Positions 41,997 to 49,985 of a DNA stretch of 64,000 bases are shown here, one piece after another. The notes under the pieces are model-generated. The model had not been told where the DNA came from and did not search any database. It saw only the letters and a program-made list of their open reading frames with translations. The position numbers and the translations under genes are program-made. The first letter of the stretch is position 1; every line of letters starts with the position of its first letter. The stretch comes from Terriglobia bacterium (GTDB lineage: Bacteria > Acidobacteriota > Terriglobia > Acidiferrales > UBA7541): contig JAIQFB010000006.1 in the NCBI GenBank assembly GCA_020073485.1, positions 1 through 64,000 on the forward strand. Direction: 5' to 3'.

Positions 41997-43445
41997 ATGT
42001 CACGTCGAGACATTGCGTTTCCGGGGTGGATGAAAGTATTGGTTGTCGGATGGGCGCTTATCGGACTCGCAATCATTCCAGCTGCCGCTCAATCGCAGCC
42101 TGAAAGCAAGAACATGGACCTGGTTGGCTACAGCGATTTGCAGGGGCGCAGCGCTTACCAGCCGACGATCCACAAGCAGGGCAATCGCTGGATCGCGTAC
42201 ATCGGCCACCACGGCGGTTCGGCGATGAATCCGCTGACCGGCAAAATGGAGGACAACGGCACATCCATCGTGGACGTCACCGATCCGAAGAGTCCCAAAT
42301 ATCTGGCGCATATTCCGGGTGACCCGCGCGTTCCCGGGCCCGGAGAAACCGGCGGCGCGCAGATGACGCGCGTGTGCGACGGAGCGGATCTACCGCACGG
42401 GAACAAGAACAAATTCTATTTGCTGCGCACCCGCGGCACCGACTCCCACGAAATGTGGGACGTCACCGATCCGGCCAAACCCAGCCGGCTCACCGTTATT
42501 CTGAGCGGGCTCGTCGATACGCATAAGAGCTGGTGGGAATGCGACAGCGGAATTGCGTTCCTCGTCTCCGGCAAGCCCGGATGGCGCGCCAAGCGGATGA
42601 TGCAGGTCTACGACCTAAGTGATCCCAGCGAACCCATTTTCATCCGCGACTTCGGCCTGCCCGGGCAGGAGCCGGGCTCAACGGGCTTTCAGCCCGTGGA
42701 CATGCACGGAGCCATTTCCACCGGCGTCAAGGGCAACCGCATTTATGCAGGGTATGGCACTTCTCACGGAGGCGTCTTCGAGATCCTGGACCGCGACAAA
42801 CTGCTCAAAGGCCCCAAGGATCCCACCGAAGCGAACCTCAACTACCCGGTCATCGCCAGATTCGATATGCCGGATGAAGCAGGCTCGCATACCACCTACC
42901 CGCTCATCGGGGTGGAAGTGCCGGAATTTGCTAAGAATGGAGCCCAAGGAAAAAAGAATTTCCTGATTACCGTAGGCGAGACCGTGGATAACGAATGCCG
43001 CGCGTCCCGCCAGATGATGCGCATCTTCGACATCACCGAGGAGTCCCATCCGGTCGGCGTTTCCACATGGACGGTCCCCGAAGCGAGCGGCAATTTCTGC
43101 AGCCGCGGGGGACGGTTCGGCACGCACTCCACCAACGAAAGCATGTCCCCGATCTATTACAAGCGGATCATATTCGTGGCGCATTTTAACGCCGGCGTGC
43201 GCGCCATTGACATTCGCGATCCGTTTCACCCCACCGAAGTCGGCTACTATATTCCCGCCGTGACCCCTTTGACCGACAAGCGCTGCGTGGGCACTGGCGA
43301 CGCCCAGAAATGCAAAATCGCCATCCAGACCAACAATGTGGAAGTGGACGACCGCGGTTACATTTACATCGTGGACCGCGCCAATACGGGGATGCACATT
43401 TTGCAATTGACCGGCGACGCCAGGAAGGTCGCGAACTTGCCGTGA
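41997..43445 (+). CDS. LVIVD repeat-containing secreted protein
   Basis: 482 residues from an ATG with TAGGAGAACAT upstream. A hydrophobic leader (VLVVGWALIGLAIIPAAAQ) follows 10-15 residues. Repeats of the LVIVD type are present (GTSIVDVTDPKSPKYLAHI; MWDVTDPAKPSRL; QVYDLSDPSEPIFIRDFG; RAIDIRDPFHPTEVGYYIP), characteristic of beta-propeller proteins with 'DVTDP' motifs. Probably extracytoplasmic. Its TGA overlaps the GTG of the next gene (GTGA). It forms an operon-like set with the uncharacterised family protein and DUF6152, implying a shared process. Confidence 0.85.
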   Translation: MSRRDIAFPGWMKVLVVGWALIGLAIIPAAAQSQPESKNMDLVGYSDLQGRSAYQPTIHKQGNRWIAYIGHHGGSAMNPLTGKMEDNGTSIVDVTDPKSPKYLAHIPGDPRVPGPGETGGAQMTRVCDGADLPHGNKNKFYLLRTRGTDSHEMWDVTDPAKPSRLTVILSGLVDTHKSWWECDSGIAFLVSGKPGWRAKRMMQVYDLSDPSEPIFIRDFGLPGQEPGSTGFQPVDMHGAISTGVKGNRIYAGYGTSHGGVFEILDRDKLLKGPKDPTEANLNYPVIARFDMPDEAGSHTTYPLIGVEVPEFAKNGAQGKKNFLITVGETVDNECRASRQMMRIFDITEESHPVGVSTWTVPEASGNFCSRGGRFGTHSTNESMSPIYYKRIIFVAHFNAGVRAIDIRDPFHPTEVGYYIPAVTPLTDKRCVGTGDAQKCKIAIQTNNVEVDDRGYIYIVDRANTGMHILQLTGDARKVANLP

Positions 43446-44266
43446 CGATAGATGGACGACTACGAATTCCGGACATACCTAAGCTTTCCATTTTATGGAT
43501 TGGAATTGTTCTTGCCGTCCCTTCCCTAGGACACGCTCAGCAATCCGCGCAAAAAAGCGCGCGGCCGGCCGCCGCGAAGCCCAAAACCGGATCCCCTGAA
43601 CACGACTTGACCGGTGTTTGGGACACGCAGAATCCTCGCGGATTCCAGCCCAACACGGCCGCGTTTCCCGGAGAGGTTCCTCCCCTCACGCCCTGGGGGC
43701 AGGAACAATTTGAAGCCACGCGCCCTGCTTACGGCCCGCGCGCGGTACCCGATTCGACCGATCCAGTGAATCCGACCAAGCTGGGGGCGCACGGATGTTT
43801 TCCGCCGGGCATACCGCGCATTTATCTGCATCCGGTTCCCATGGAATTTTTTCAAATCCCGGGACGCGTGTTCATGCGCTTCGAGTTCGATCACCTGTTG
43901 CGCGAAATCTGGACGGACGGGCGCGGCCATCCGAGCGATTGGAACCCGACGTATATGGGCCACTCGATCGGCAAGTGGGAGGGCGACACGTTCGTGGTGG
44001 ACACGATCGGCTTCAATGATAAGACCTGGCTGGACCGCCTAGGCCACCGCCACAGCGAGGATTTGCACGTCGTCGAGCGGTTTCGCCGCGTGGACCACGA
44101 CACGCTGCAGGACGACATCACCATGGAAGACCCAAAAACGTTCACCAAACCGTGGAAGACTCAAGTCATCTTCGCATTGCGCCCCGATTGGGAAATTCTG
44201 GAGCACGCATGCGCCGACAACGCGAATTTCGACGAGAATCTGCAGATGCAGGGCCAAGGGAAGTAG
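43442..44266 (+). CDS. Secreted protein, paralogue of the 3.2-4.2 kb gene
   Basis: About 274 residues from a GTG that overlaps the preceding TGA; GGAAGG lies about 13 bases upstream, and the frame is open further up without a better start. The signal peptide is LWIGIVLAVPSLGHAQ. Shared blocks with the gene at 3239-4189: DLTGVW, GIPR, R-x-IWTDGR, SIGKW with FVVDTIGF, WLD-LG-RHSEDL, ERFRRVDHD. Probably periplasmic. The same two-family combination (with DUF6152) occurs twice in the window in opposite order. Function unknown. Confidence 0.8.
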   Translation: MTIDGRLRIPDIPKLSILWIGIVLAVPSLGHAQQSAQKSARPAAAKPKTGSPEHDLTGVWDTQNPRGFQPNTAAFPGEVPPLTPWGQEQFEATRPAYGPRAVPDSTDPVNPTKLGAHGCFPPGIPRIYLHPVPMEFFQIPGRVFMRFEFDHLLREIWTDGRGHPSDWNPTYMGHSIGKWEGDTFVVDTIGFNDKTWLDRLGHRHSEDLHVVERFRRVDHDTLQDDITMEDPKTFTKPWKTQVIFALRPDWEILEHACADNANFDENLQMQGQGK

Positions 44267-44320
44267 AGCGCGCGTATCATCGGATGATTTGGCTGGAAAT
44301 AATATCGGGAATTCAAAAGC

Positions 44321-44437
44321 TCAACACAGAGGACACAGAGGATCTCAGAGAAACCGGCCGCTGCGTATTTACCTCCCCCGTTTGGCCCCAACGCCTCAGG
44401 CCTCTCTGCGGGTTTTCTCAGTGTTCTCTGTGGTAAG
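44321..44437. repeat. CACAGAGGACACAGAG-type imperfect inverted repeat
   Basis: Left arm around ACACAGAGGACACAGAGG (44324-44341), right arm around TTCTCAGTGTTCTCTGTGG (about 44414-44432). It resembles the 'CCACAGAGGACACAGAG' dispersed repeat seen in many environmental bacterial genomes. It sits between the family protein stop and the DUF6152 gene. Confidence 0.6.
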
Positions 44438-44473
44438 GTTTTCTTTGCGGTGGAATGTGCGTCAGGAGGCAGC

Positions 44474-44851
44474 TTGAAACGAATCTTGCTTCGTACCGCG
44501 AATGTGGCCCTGCTCCTGGTTTTCTATCAGGGGGCGGTTTCCGCACATCACGGCACTGCCGCGTATGACATGGAGAAGTCGCTGACACTCAAGGGCGTGG
44601 TCACGAGCTACGAGTTCATCAATCCGCACGCCGAAATTCGCGTGGCCGTAACCGACGATAATGGCCACACCGTGAACTGGCTGGCCGAAACCAATAACCC
44701 CAACCGCCTGGCGCGGCGCGGGTGGGGCCGCAACACACTGAAGCCGGGCGACACCATCACCATCATCGGCAATCCGGTGAAGAGTGGCGCTCCCGATCTG
44801 CGTCTCACGAAGGTCATTCTGGCCAACGGCACCGAATTGGATCCGCTCTAG
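44474..44851 (+). CDS. DUF6152 family secreted protein (second copy)
   Basis: 125 residues from a TTG with AGGAGG four bases upstream; an ATG 8 codons earlier is an alternative with no good site. The signal peptide ends VSA, and cleavage would leave His-His-Gly at the mature N-terminus. Shared with the 2702-3103 protein: HHG-x-A-YD, LKGVVTSYEFINPHAE (NPH), and LKPGDTITI. The HWVVEG of the first copy is NWLAET here. It is the last member of the LVIVD/family-protein operon. A metal-binding function through the N-terminal His is inferred only. Confidence 0.82.
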   Translation: MKRILLRTANVALLLVFYQGAVSAHHGTAAYDMEKSLTLKGVVTSYEFINPHAEIRVAVTDDNGHTVNWLAETNNPNRLARRGWGRNTLKPGDTITIIGNPVKSGAPDLRLTKVILANGTELDPL

Positions 44852-44883
44852 CTAAGTTGGGCGTCCTGTGGCAAGCTGAGGAC

Positions 44884-45000
44884 ATGGGAAACAAAGACGC
44901 ACGAGGCCGTGAAAAAAAGAAACCGAAGAAGAAAGAACCTACACGAGCAGAGCTCAGCAGGCCTGCCCCGCGAATTGTAAGAGAAGCTCCTAAATCTTAA
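44884..45000 (+). CDS. 38-residue highly basic small protein
   Basis: ATG preceded by GAGGA, 33 bases after DUF6152. The sequence begins MGNKDARGREKKKPKKKE and ends PRIVREAPKS, with about one third Lys/Arg. Very short basic proteins starting MGNKD with a Lys-rich core occur in various bacteria, which is why I include it although it is below usual gene-calling limits. A possible nucleic-acid-associated peptide; function unknown. Confidence 0.5.
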   Translation: MGNKDARGREKKKPKKKEPTRAELSRPAPRIVREAPKS

Positions 45001-45012
45001 CGGGTGGATCTT

Positions 45013-45092
45013 GAGTGGCGCGGGCTTCAGTCTGCGCGACCTTGATGTCATACGTGTACAAATCAACCCGCGCAGGCTGAAGTCTACGCTAC
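45013..45092. repeat. Inverted pair of REP-like palindromes
   Basis: Two degenerate copies in opposite orientation: GTGGCGCGGGCTTCAG at 45015-45030 and, reading back from 45092, GTAGCGTAGACTTCAG. Both have the CTTCAG core. The second copy contains the stop codon (minus-strand TAG, 45089-45091) of the crotonase gene. Confidence 0.65.
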
Positions 45093-45868
45093 TTTCCCGT
45101 CCATTTCGGCGGGCGCTTGTTCAGGAATGCGTCCATGCCTTCCCGAAAATCACCACTCTGGTAGCACATCAAGACGAGGTCGCGGTCTTCCCCGGGAATC
45201 ATTCTTTCCTTGATGCGGCGCAGGGCTTCCTTGGTGGCGCGCAGAGTGAGCGGGGCGTGAGAGGCTACGGTCCTCGCCAGTTCGTCCGCGCGGCGCTGCA
45301 AACTCTCGTAATCCGGCAGGATTTCGCCGAGCAGTCCGATCCTGCCCGCCTCTTCGGCATCGATCAGCCGCGCTGTGAAGATGATGTCTTTCACGCGCGC
45401 AGGTCCCAGCAGCGATACCATTCGCACGTAATTCGCGATCGAAAGGCAATTACCCAGTGTGCGGCTGATGGGCACGCCGAAACGCGCGTCGGCCGTGCCA
45501 ATGCGAAGATCGCAGCAACCCGCGATCGTGAATCCCCCGCCGGTGCACGCTCCGCCGATCGCGGCGATCGTGGGGACGCGGCAACTTTCCAGCGCGCTCA
45601 CCGTGCGTTCGATGCGCGCTTCATACCCCATTACGTCTTCGCCCGTCGAAAACGCCCGGAACTGCGAAATGTCCGTGCCCGCGGCGAATGCCTTTCCTCC
45701 CGCTCCGGTCAGCACCAGCGCCTTTATTGAGGAATCATTTTGCGCTTGTTCGCAGATCTCCCGAAGCCGCTCGTACATGGCAAAGGTGAACGAATTGCGG
45801 GCCTGCGGGCGGTTGAAGGTGATGCGCCCGATACCGTCTTGAATCTCGTACAAAAGTTCTTCGCTCAT
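45089..45868 (-). CDS. Crotonase-fold protein lacking the canonical hydratase glutamates
   Basis: 259 residues, usual enoyl-CoA hydratase length. The fold signatures are clear: NRPQARNSFTFAM, AGGKAFAAGTDISQF (oxyanion-hole loop), IGGACTGGGFTIAGCCDLRI (second oxyanion loop), and ARFGVPIS. At the two catalytic Glu positions of classical hydratases (GGGCE and QPE) this protein has Thr (GGGFT) and Ile (VPI). Hydration chemistry is therefore unlikely; an isomerase, decarboxylase or thioesterase-like role is possible. It overlaps the CaiB/BaiF gene by 4 bases. The CoA thioester made by that enzyme may be its substrate. Confidence 0.82.
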   Translation of the reverse strand: MSEELLYEIQDGIGRITFNRPQARNSFTFAMYERLREICEQAQNDSSIKALVLTGAGGKAFAAGTDISQFRAFSTGEDVMGYEARIERTVSALESCRVPTIAAIGGACTGGGFTIAGCCDLRIGTADARFGVPISRTLGNCLSIANYVRMVSLLGPARVKDIIFTARLIDAEEAGRIGLLGEILPDYESLQRRADELARTVASHAPLTLRATKEALRRIKERMIPGEDRDLVLMCYQSGDFREGMDAFLNKRPPKWTGK

Positions 45869-47124
45869 CGGGTGTTTGCCTTTTCCGTGCCGGGAATTTT
45901 CACAGCGCCTTGCGCCGCCATCTCGTCGGCCTCGGCGTCGGAGAAGCCGTGCTCGCGGAGCACCTCGCGCGTGTGCTGGCCGAGCACCGGCGCCGCGCGC
46001 CGCACCGAGCCAGGCGTTTCTGAAAATTTAATGGGCAGTCCCAGCGACGGCACGCGGCCTGCCACCGGATGCGTGGTCTCGACGATCATTTCCCTCGCCA
46101 GAGCCTGCGGATCGCGGTGCATCTGCGCGATATCCAGCACAGGTCCTGCGGGCACGCCCGCATCTTCCAGGAGGCGCAGCCACTCGGCCGATGTGCGAAC
46201 TTTAAACAGCGGCGTCAGTGCAGCCTGCAGAGCCGGCAGGTTGCGCATCCGGTCGGCGTTGGTGGCAAAGCGCGGATCGTCACTTAATTTCGGTCCGGAT
46301 TCAGGCGCGCCGAGCACCTCAATGAGCCGCTGCCAATTCCCTTGATTTGCCGCGCCCACGGTGATCCAGCCGTCGGCAGTGGGAAAAGCCTGATAAGGCG
46401 CGTTCAGCGGATGCGCCGTCCCCATCGGTCCCGGCGCGATGCCCGTGGCAAAGCAAATGGCCGATTGCCAGTAGGTGTGGACGATTCCCGCCTCGAACAG
46501 GGAGGTATCCACCATTTGCCCAAGGCCGGTGGACGCGCGCGAATGCAACGCGGCCAGCAAGCCCACGCACGCGAGAATTCCCGCGGTGATATCGGTAACG
46601 GGCGCGCCCGACTTCACCGGCGGGCGGCCCGGACCTTCTCCCGTGATGCTCATGAGTCCGCTCATGCCCTGCGTGACCAGATCAAATCCCCCGCGATCGG
46701 CGTAGGGGCCGGTGCGTCCAAATCCGGAAATCGAACAATAGATGAGTCTGGGGTTCAGCGCGTGCAGCGCGTCATAGCCGAAGCCCATGCGCTCCATCGT
46801 GCCGCGGCGGTAATTTTCGATCAACACGTCGGCGTCCTCTAGCAGGCGCGAGAGAACTTTGCGCCCCGCCTCCGTCTTCAAGTCCAGGGCGATGCCGCGC
46901 TTGTTGCGGTTCATGATGAGGAACGCGGCGGATTCCTCGGAAACGGTCGGCGGGACCATGCGGCGTGAGTCGTCACCGCCCGGCAATTTTTCCACTTTGA
47001 TGACGTCGGCGCCCATGTCGGCCAGCAGCATCGAGCAAGTCGGCCCGGCCATCACGTGCGACAGGTCGATTACTTTCAATCCGGCCAGCGGCCCTTGTGT
47101 TTTCTGCTCCTCGACGTTTGCCAT
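45865..47124 (-). CDS. Class III CoA transferase (CaiB/BaiF family)
   Basis: 419 residues from the ATG preceded by AGGAAAGGTC; the 30 extra codons upstream lack a site. Signatures: LKVIDLSHVMAGP, DMGADVIKVE, SRRM, NRNKRGIALDL, and GGFDLVTQGMSG with the conserved catalytic Asp148. Family members transfer CoA between acyl-CoA and a carboxylate such as formate/oxalate, carnitine or bile acids. The acceptor is unknown here. It is translationally coupled to the crotonase-fold gene (ATGA overlap), which suggests a CoA-thioester catabolic step. Confidence 0.88.
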   Translation of the reverse strand: MANVEEQKTQGPLAGLKVIDLSHVMAGPTCSMLLADMGADVIKVEKLPGGDDSRRMVPPTVSEESAAFLIMNRNKRGIALDLKTEAGRKVLSRLLEDADVLIENYRRGTMERMGFGYDALHALNPRLIYCSISGFGRTGPYADRGGFDLVTQGMSGLMSITGEGPGRPPVKSGAPVTDITAGILACVGLLAALHSRASTGLGQMVDTSLFEAGIVHTYWQSAICFATGIAPGPMGTAHPLNAPYQAFPTADGWITVGAANQGNWQRLIEVLGAPESGPKLSDDPRFATNADRMRNLPALQAALTPLFKVRTSAEWLRLLEDAGVPAGPVLDIAQMHRDPQALAREMIVETTHPVAGRVPSLGLPIKFSETPGSVRRAAPVLGQHTREVLREHGFSDAEADEMAAQGAVKIPGTEKANTR

Positions 47125-47222
47125 GCCTGACCTTTCCTGGTTTTTCCTTCCAGCAATACTATCCTCCCGCGCTGCGAAGGCCAAGGCCTGGTCAGTCGTC
47201 ACCGATAAACTCACCGTTGAAT

Positions 47223-47891
47223 TTATTTGCGCTGGTCGATGCGCACGAGGTAGCTCACCAATGCCATCGAGGAATTTTCCATTTCCACGTCAAAATTTTC
47301 GACCTTGCTGGTGAAATAGTTGTAGCACCACACGGCGGGCACGGCCACAAGCAGGCCAAGAGCCGTCGTCACCAACGCTTCGGAAATTCCCGAGGCGACG
47401 CTCGTGATTCCCGCTCCGCGCGTGGGGCCCGAGGCGCGGAATGCGTTCATGATGCCTACCACAGTGCCGAACAGGCCCACGAACGGAGCCGTTGAACCGA
47501 TCGTTGCCAGGCCGCTCAAGCCACGCTTCAGTTCTGCGTGAATCGTGGCGATGGAGCGATCCAGGCCCCGCTCGGCTGCGTCGATGAGTTCGGCGCGCGA
47601 AGCGTGCGCTGGAGCCGACTGGAATTCCGCAAGCCCGGTGGCCACCATCGCGGCGATATGGCTCTTGCGATTTCGCTCGGCGACCGAAATCGCTTCGTCG
47701 AGTTTCCGATTCTCGAGCACGGGGGTGACCTGCTGCACGAACAGCACCGATTGATGCCGCGCCGCGCGGTAGCGCAAGCCCCGCTCCGCCGCCACGCAAA
47801 GTGAAACCACGGACATCAGGAGCAGCATGATGACTACGCCCTTGGCCGTCCAGCTCATCGCATGCAGCATCCCCGTCAGGTTCCAGTCCAT
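47223..47891 (-). CDS. MotA/TolQ/ExbB proton channel family protein
   Basis: 222 residues with GAGGAGG ahead of the ATG. Three TM segments: VVIMLLLMSVVSLCVAAE, GLATIGSTAPFVGLFGTVVGIMNAF, and ALVTTALGLLVAVPAVWCYNYF. The TAPFVGLFGTVVGI motif is diagnostic of TolQ/ExbB. It probably energises a TonB- or Tol-type system. The usual ExbD/TolR gene does not follow within the window; the next gene on this strand is the CoA transferase. The channel partner must be elsewhere. Confidence 0.85.
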   Translation of the reverse strand: MDWNLTGMLHAMSWTAKGVVIMLLLMSVVSLCVAAERGLRYRAARHQSVLFVQQVTPVLENRKLDEAISVAERNRKSHIAAMVATGLAEFQSAPAHASRAELIDAAERGLDRSIATIHAELKRGLSGLATIGSTAPFVGLFGTVVGIMNAFRASGPTRGAGITSVASGISEALVTTALGLLVAVPAVWCYNYFTSKVENFDVEMENSSMALVSYLVRIDQRK

Positions 47892-48145
47892 AGAAACCTC
47901 CTCATGGCGCCGAAAATCTTTTCACTGTGCTTATAGACACCGGGGCGCCGAATTTGTGCCTCATGGGTTAGAGAAGTTTGGCCGATGGACTGCTTGAAAT
48001 GACGAAGACCGCGATGGTGGTTTCGAAGCTTCTGTTTTGGCGTCCAGTAGGATACAGTAGAAGCTCCCGAGCCTCTCATTTAAGGTTCGTAGTGTCCCCA
48101 AAGACAGAAAAAGAGCACGGGCCCTATTTGGAGCCCGCAGAAAAA

Positions 48146-49804
48146 ATGACTGAAAAGCTTCCATCGGTAGTAATCGTCGGCCGCCCCAATGTGGGCAAAT
48201 CGACTATTTTTAACCGGCTGACCGGCACGCGGCGCTCGATTGTTACCGACGAGCCGGGGATCACGCGCGACCGCATCTATGGCACGGCGACCTGGCAGGG
48301 GCGCACGTTTGAGGTGGTCGACACCGGCGGGATCGTGCCGGACGACAAGGCTGCGATCCCGCGCGAGATTCTGAGGCAGGCGCAGATGGCCATTGAGAAT
48401 GCGTCGCAGCTTCTGCTGGTCGTGGACGCTCGTGCGGGGTTAATGCCGCTGGACATGGAATTGGCGCAATTGCTGCGTCGCACGGGAAAGCCTCTGGCGA
48501 TTCTGGCGAATAAAATCGATACACAGATGCAGGAATCGCTCGCGGCGCCGTTTTACGAGCTTTCCAAGGAAGTTTATCCGGTTTCGGCGGAACACGGCTA
48601 CGGATTCGATGAATTGCTCGAGGCCATTACGGCTCCAGGCAGGCTGCAAACTCAACCCGATTCGTCCGATGTAGAGGAAGAGTCCGAATCTTCTTCTGGC
48701 GGGCTCCACGCAGTGCCCCAACCCGTTGACGCCGCAGGCGCTTCGCAAGAAGAACTCGAAACCAAGAACGAAATCGCGACACAGATCAACGTGGCCATCA
48801 TCGGGCGGCCCAACGTCGGAAAGTCGACTATGCTCAATCGCCTCGCGGGCGAGGAGCGCTCGATCGTTTCGGACATACCGGGAACGACGCGCGACGCCGT
48901 GGATACCATCGTGAATCGCGGCGAACGCACCTACCGTTTCGTGGATACGGCCGGGATTCGCCGCAAGGGCAAGACGAAACTGATTGCCGAAAAATTGAGC
49001 GTGGTCATGGCGCGGCGGCATCTGGAACAGGCGGACGTCGCGCTGTTGATCGTGGACGCGAGTCTGGGCGTGACGGCGAGCGACGCCAACATCGCCGGTT
49101 ACGCGGAACAGTCCGGCTGCTCGGTGATCATCGTCATGAACAAGTGGGACCTGGCGCTGGAAGCCGCGGCGGAAAAGGCAGCGCGCGAATTGAAAAGCCA
49201 GGAAACCAAGCCGCACGTCGTCGAGTTTTCCTATGGGCGGGCTGCAAGTACAGCCCGCACCCGCAGCCGCAAGCACACCTCGGTGGTGCGCAAAAAAGCG
49301 TTTACCGGGAAAGTGAATCCCGCGCAGCTGGTCGAGGACTACGAAGCGATTGTGCGCACGCGCTTCAAATTTCTCGACTACGCCCCGATTGTTTTTCTTT
49401 CGGCGAAGACCGGCGAGCGCACCGAAAAATTATTCGACCTGATCAACCGCGTGGCCGACGCGCGCCGCCGGCGCATCTCGACCGGCGAGTTGAACCGCTG
49501 GCTCGCGGCGGTGGATTTGGACCGCGGCACGTCACCGGCCGCGCGCAAGGTGAAGATCTACTACGTCACGCAGGCGGGGGCATCGCCGCCGACGTTCATC
49601 CTGTTCACCAATCAATCCAAGCGGTTGCATTTCAGCTACGAGCGCTTCCTCGAAAACCAGTTGCGCAGGACGTTCGATTTCCTCGGCGCGCCGATCCGCT
49701 TTCTGCAGCGGATGAAGGAAAAGCGCGATCGTGAGCGAAGCCGCGCGCCGGTTCCGGGCCGGCCCTATAAAGGGCGCAAAACGCGTGACCGAAAGCCGAC
49801 TTGA
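48146..49804 (+). CDS. der: Ribosome assembly GTPase Der (EngA), with an internal repeat insertion
   Basis: 552 residues from the ATG with GGAG upstream; about 100 residues longer than typical Der. Two G domains have P-loops GRPNVGKS (12-19 and 220-227), NKID (first) and NKWD (332-335, second), and the C-terminal KH-like domain. It acts in 50S subunit assembly. Two stretches look extra: an acidic linker (residues about 166-210) and a basic insert after NKWD (about 345-392). Bases 49237-49258 in the latter form a perfect palindrome that also occurs between genes at 19.1 kb, so the insert probably came from an intergenic repeat. Confidence 0.92.
   Translation: MTEKLPSVVIVGRPNVGKSTIFNRLTGTRRSIVTDEPGITRDRIYGTATWQGRTFEVVDTGGIVPDDKAAIPREILRQAQMAIENASQLLLVVDARAGLMPLDMELAQLLRRTGKPLAILANKIDTQMQESLAAPFYELSKEVYPVSAEHGYGFDELLEAITAPGRLQTQPDSSDVEEESESSSGGLHAVPQPVDAAGASQEELETKNEIATQINVAIIGRPNVGKSTMLNRLAGEERSIVSDIPGTTRDAVDTIVNRGERTYRFVDTAGIRRKGKTKLIAEKLSVVMARRHLEQADVALLIVDASLGVTASDANIAGYAEQSGCSVIIVMNKWDLALEAAAEKAARELKSQETKPHVVEFSYGRAASTARTRSRKHTSVVRKKAFTGKVNPAQLVEDYEAIVRTRFKFLDYAPIVFLSAKTGERTEKLFDLINRVADARRRRISTGELNRWLAAVDLDRGTSPAARKVKIYYVTQAGASPPTFILFTNQSKRLHFSYERFLENQLRRTFDFLGAPIRFLQRMKEKRDRERSRAPVPGRPYKGRKTRDRKPT
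49237..49258. repeat. Palindromic repeat inside the der reading frame
   Basis: GCGGGCTG-CAAGTA-CAGCCCGC, perfect 8-base arms, followed by ACCCGC. Loop and right flank match the element at 19111-19128 (GGGCTC-CAAGTA-GAGCCC-GCACCCG). It encodes around residues 364-372 of Der. In-frame insertion of a REP-like element is the likely origin. Confidence 0.75.
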
Positions 49805-49829
49805 ATTGGGGCGATCAAGCCCACAGTAA

Positions 49830-49906
49830 GTAGGACAGGTTTCAGCCTGTCGGATTTGATGATCGGCGAGGAAAATCAAAACCAGACAGGCTGAAGCCTG
49901 TCCTAC
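49830..49906. repeat. Inverted pair of REP-like elements (GTAGGACAGG...)
   Basis: GTAGGACAGGTTTCAGCCTG begins the left copy (49830-49851). The right copy (49885-49906), read backwards, is GTAGGACAGGCTTCAGCCTG. One mismatch in 22. The same 22-base unit occurs at 56425. Between der and the MerR gene. Confidence 0.8.
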
Positions 49907-49985
49907 GTAGCCGTTGACACACGCTAGAATCGGTTTAGGATACGGGTGTTGATCCGCCAGGGCGGCGAGCCCGCCGACGAAAACG

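Noticed and set aside
47960-48080. tRNA-like words upstream of der (GGCCGATGGACTGCTTGAAA)
   Set aside because: No acceptor, D- or T-stem closes around them and no T-loop consensus follows, unlike the tRNA-Ser fragments near 2.4 and 4.4 kb.
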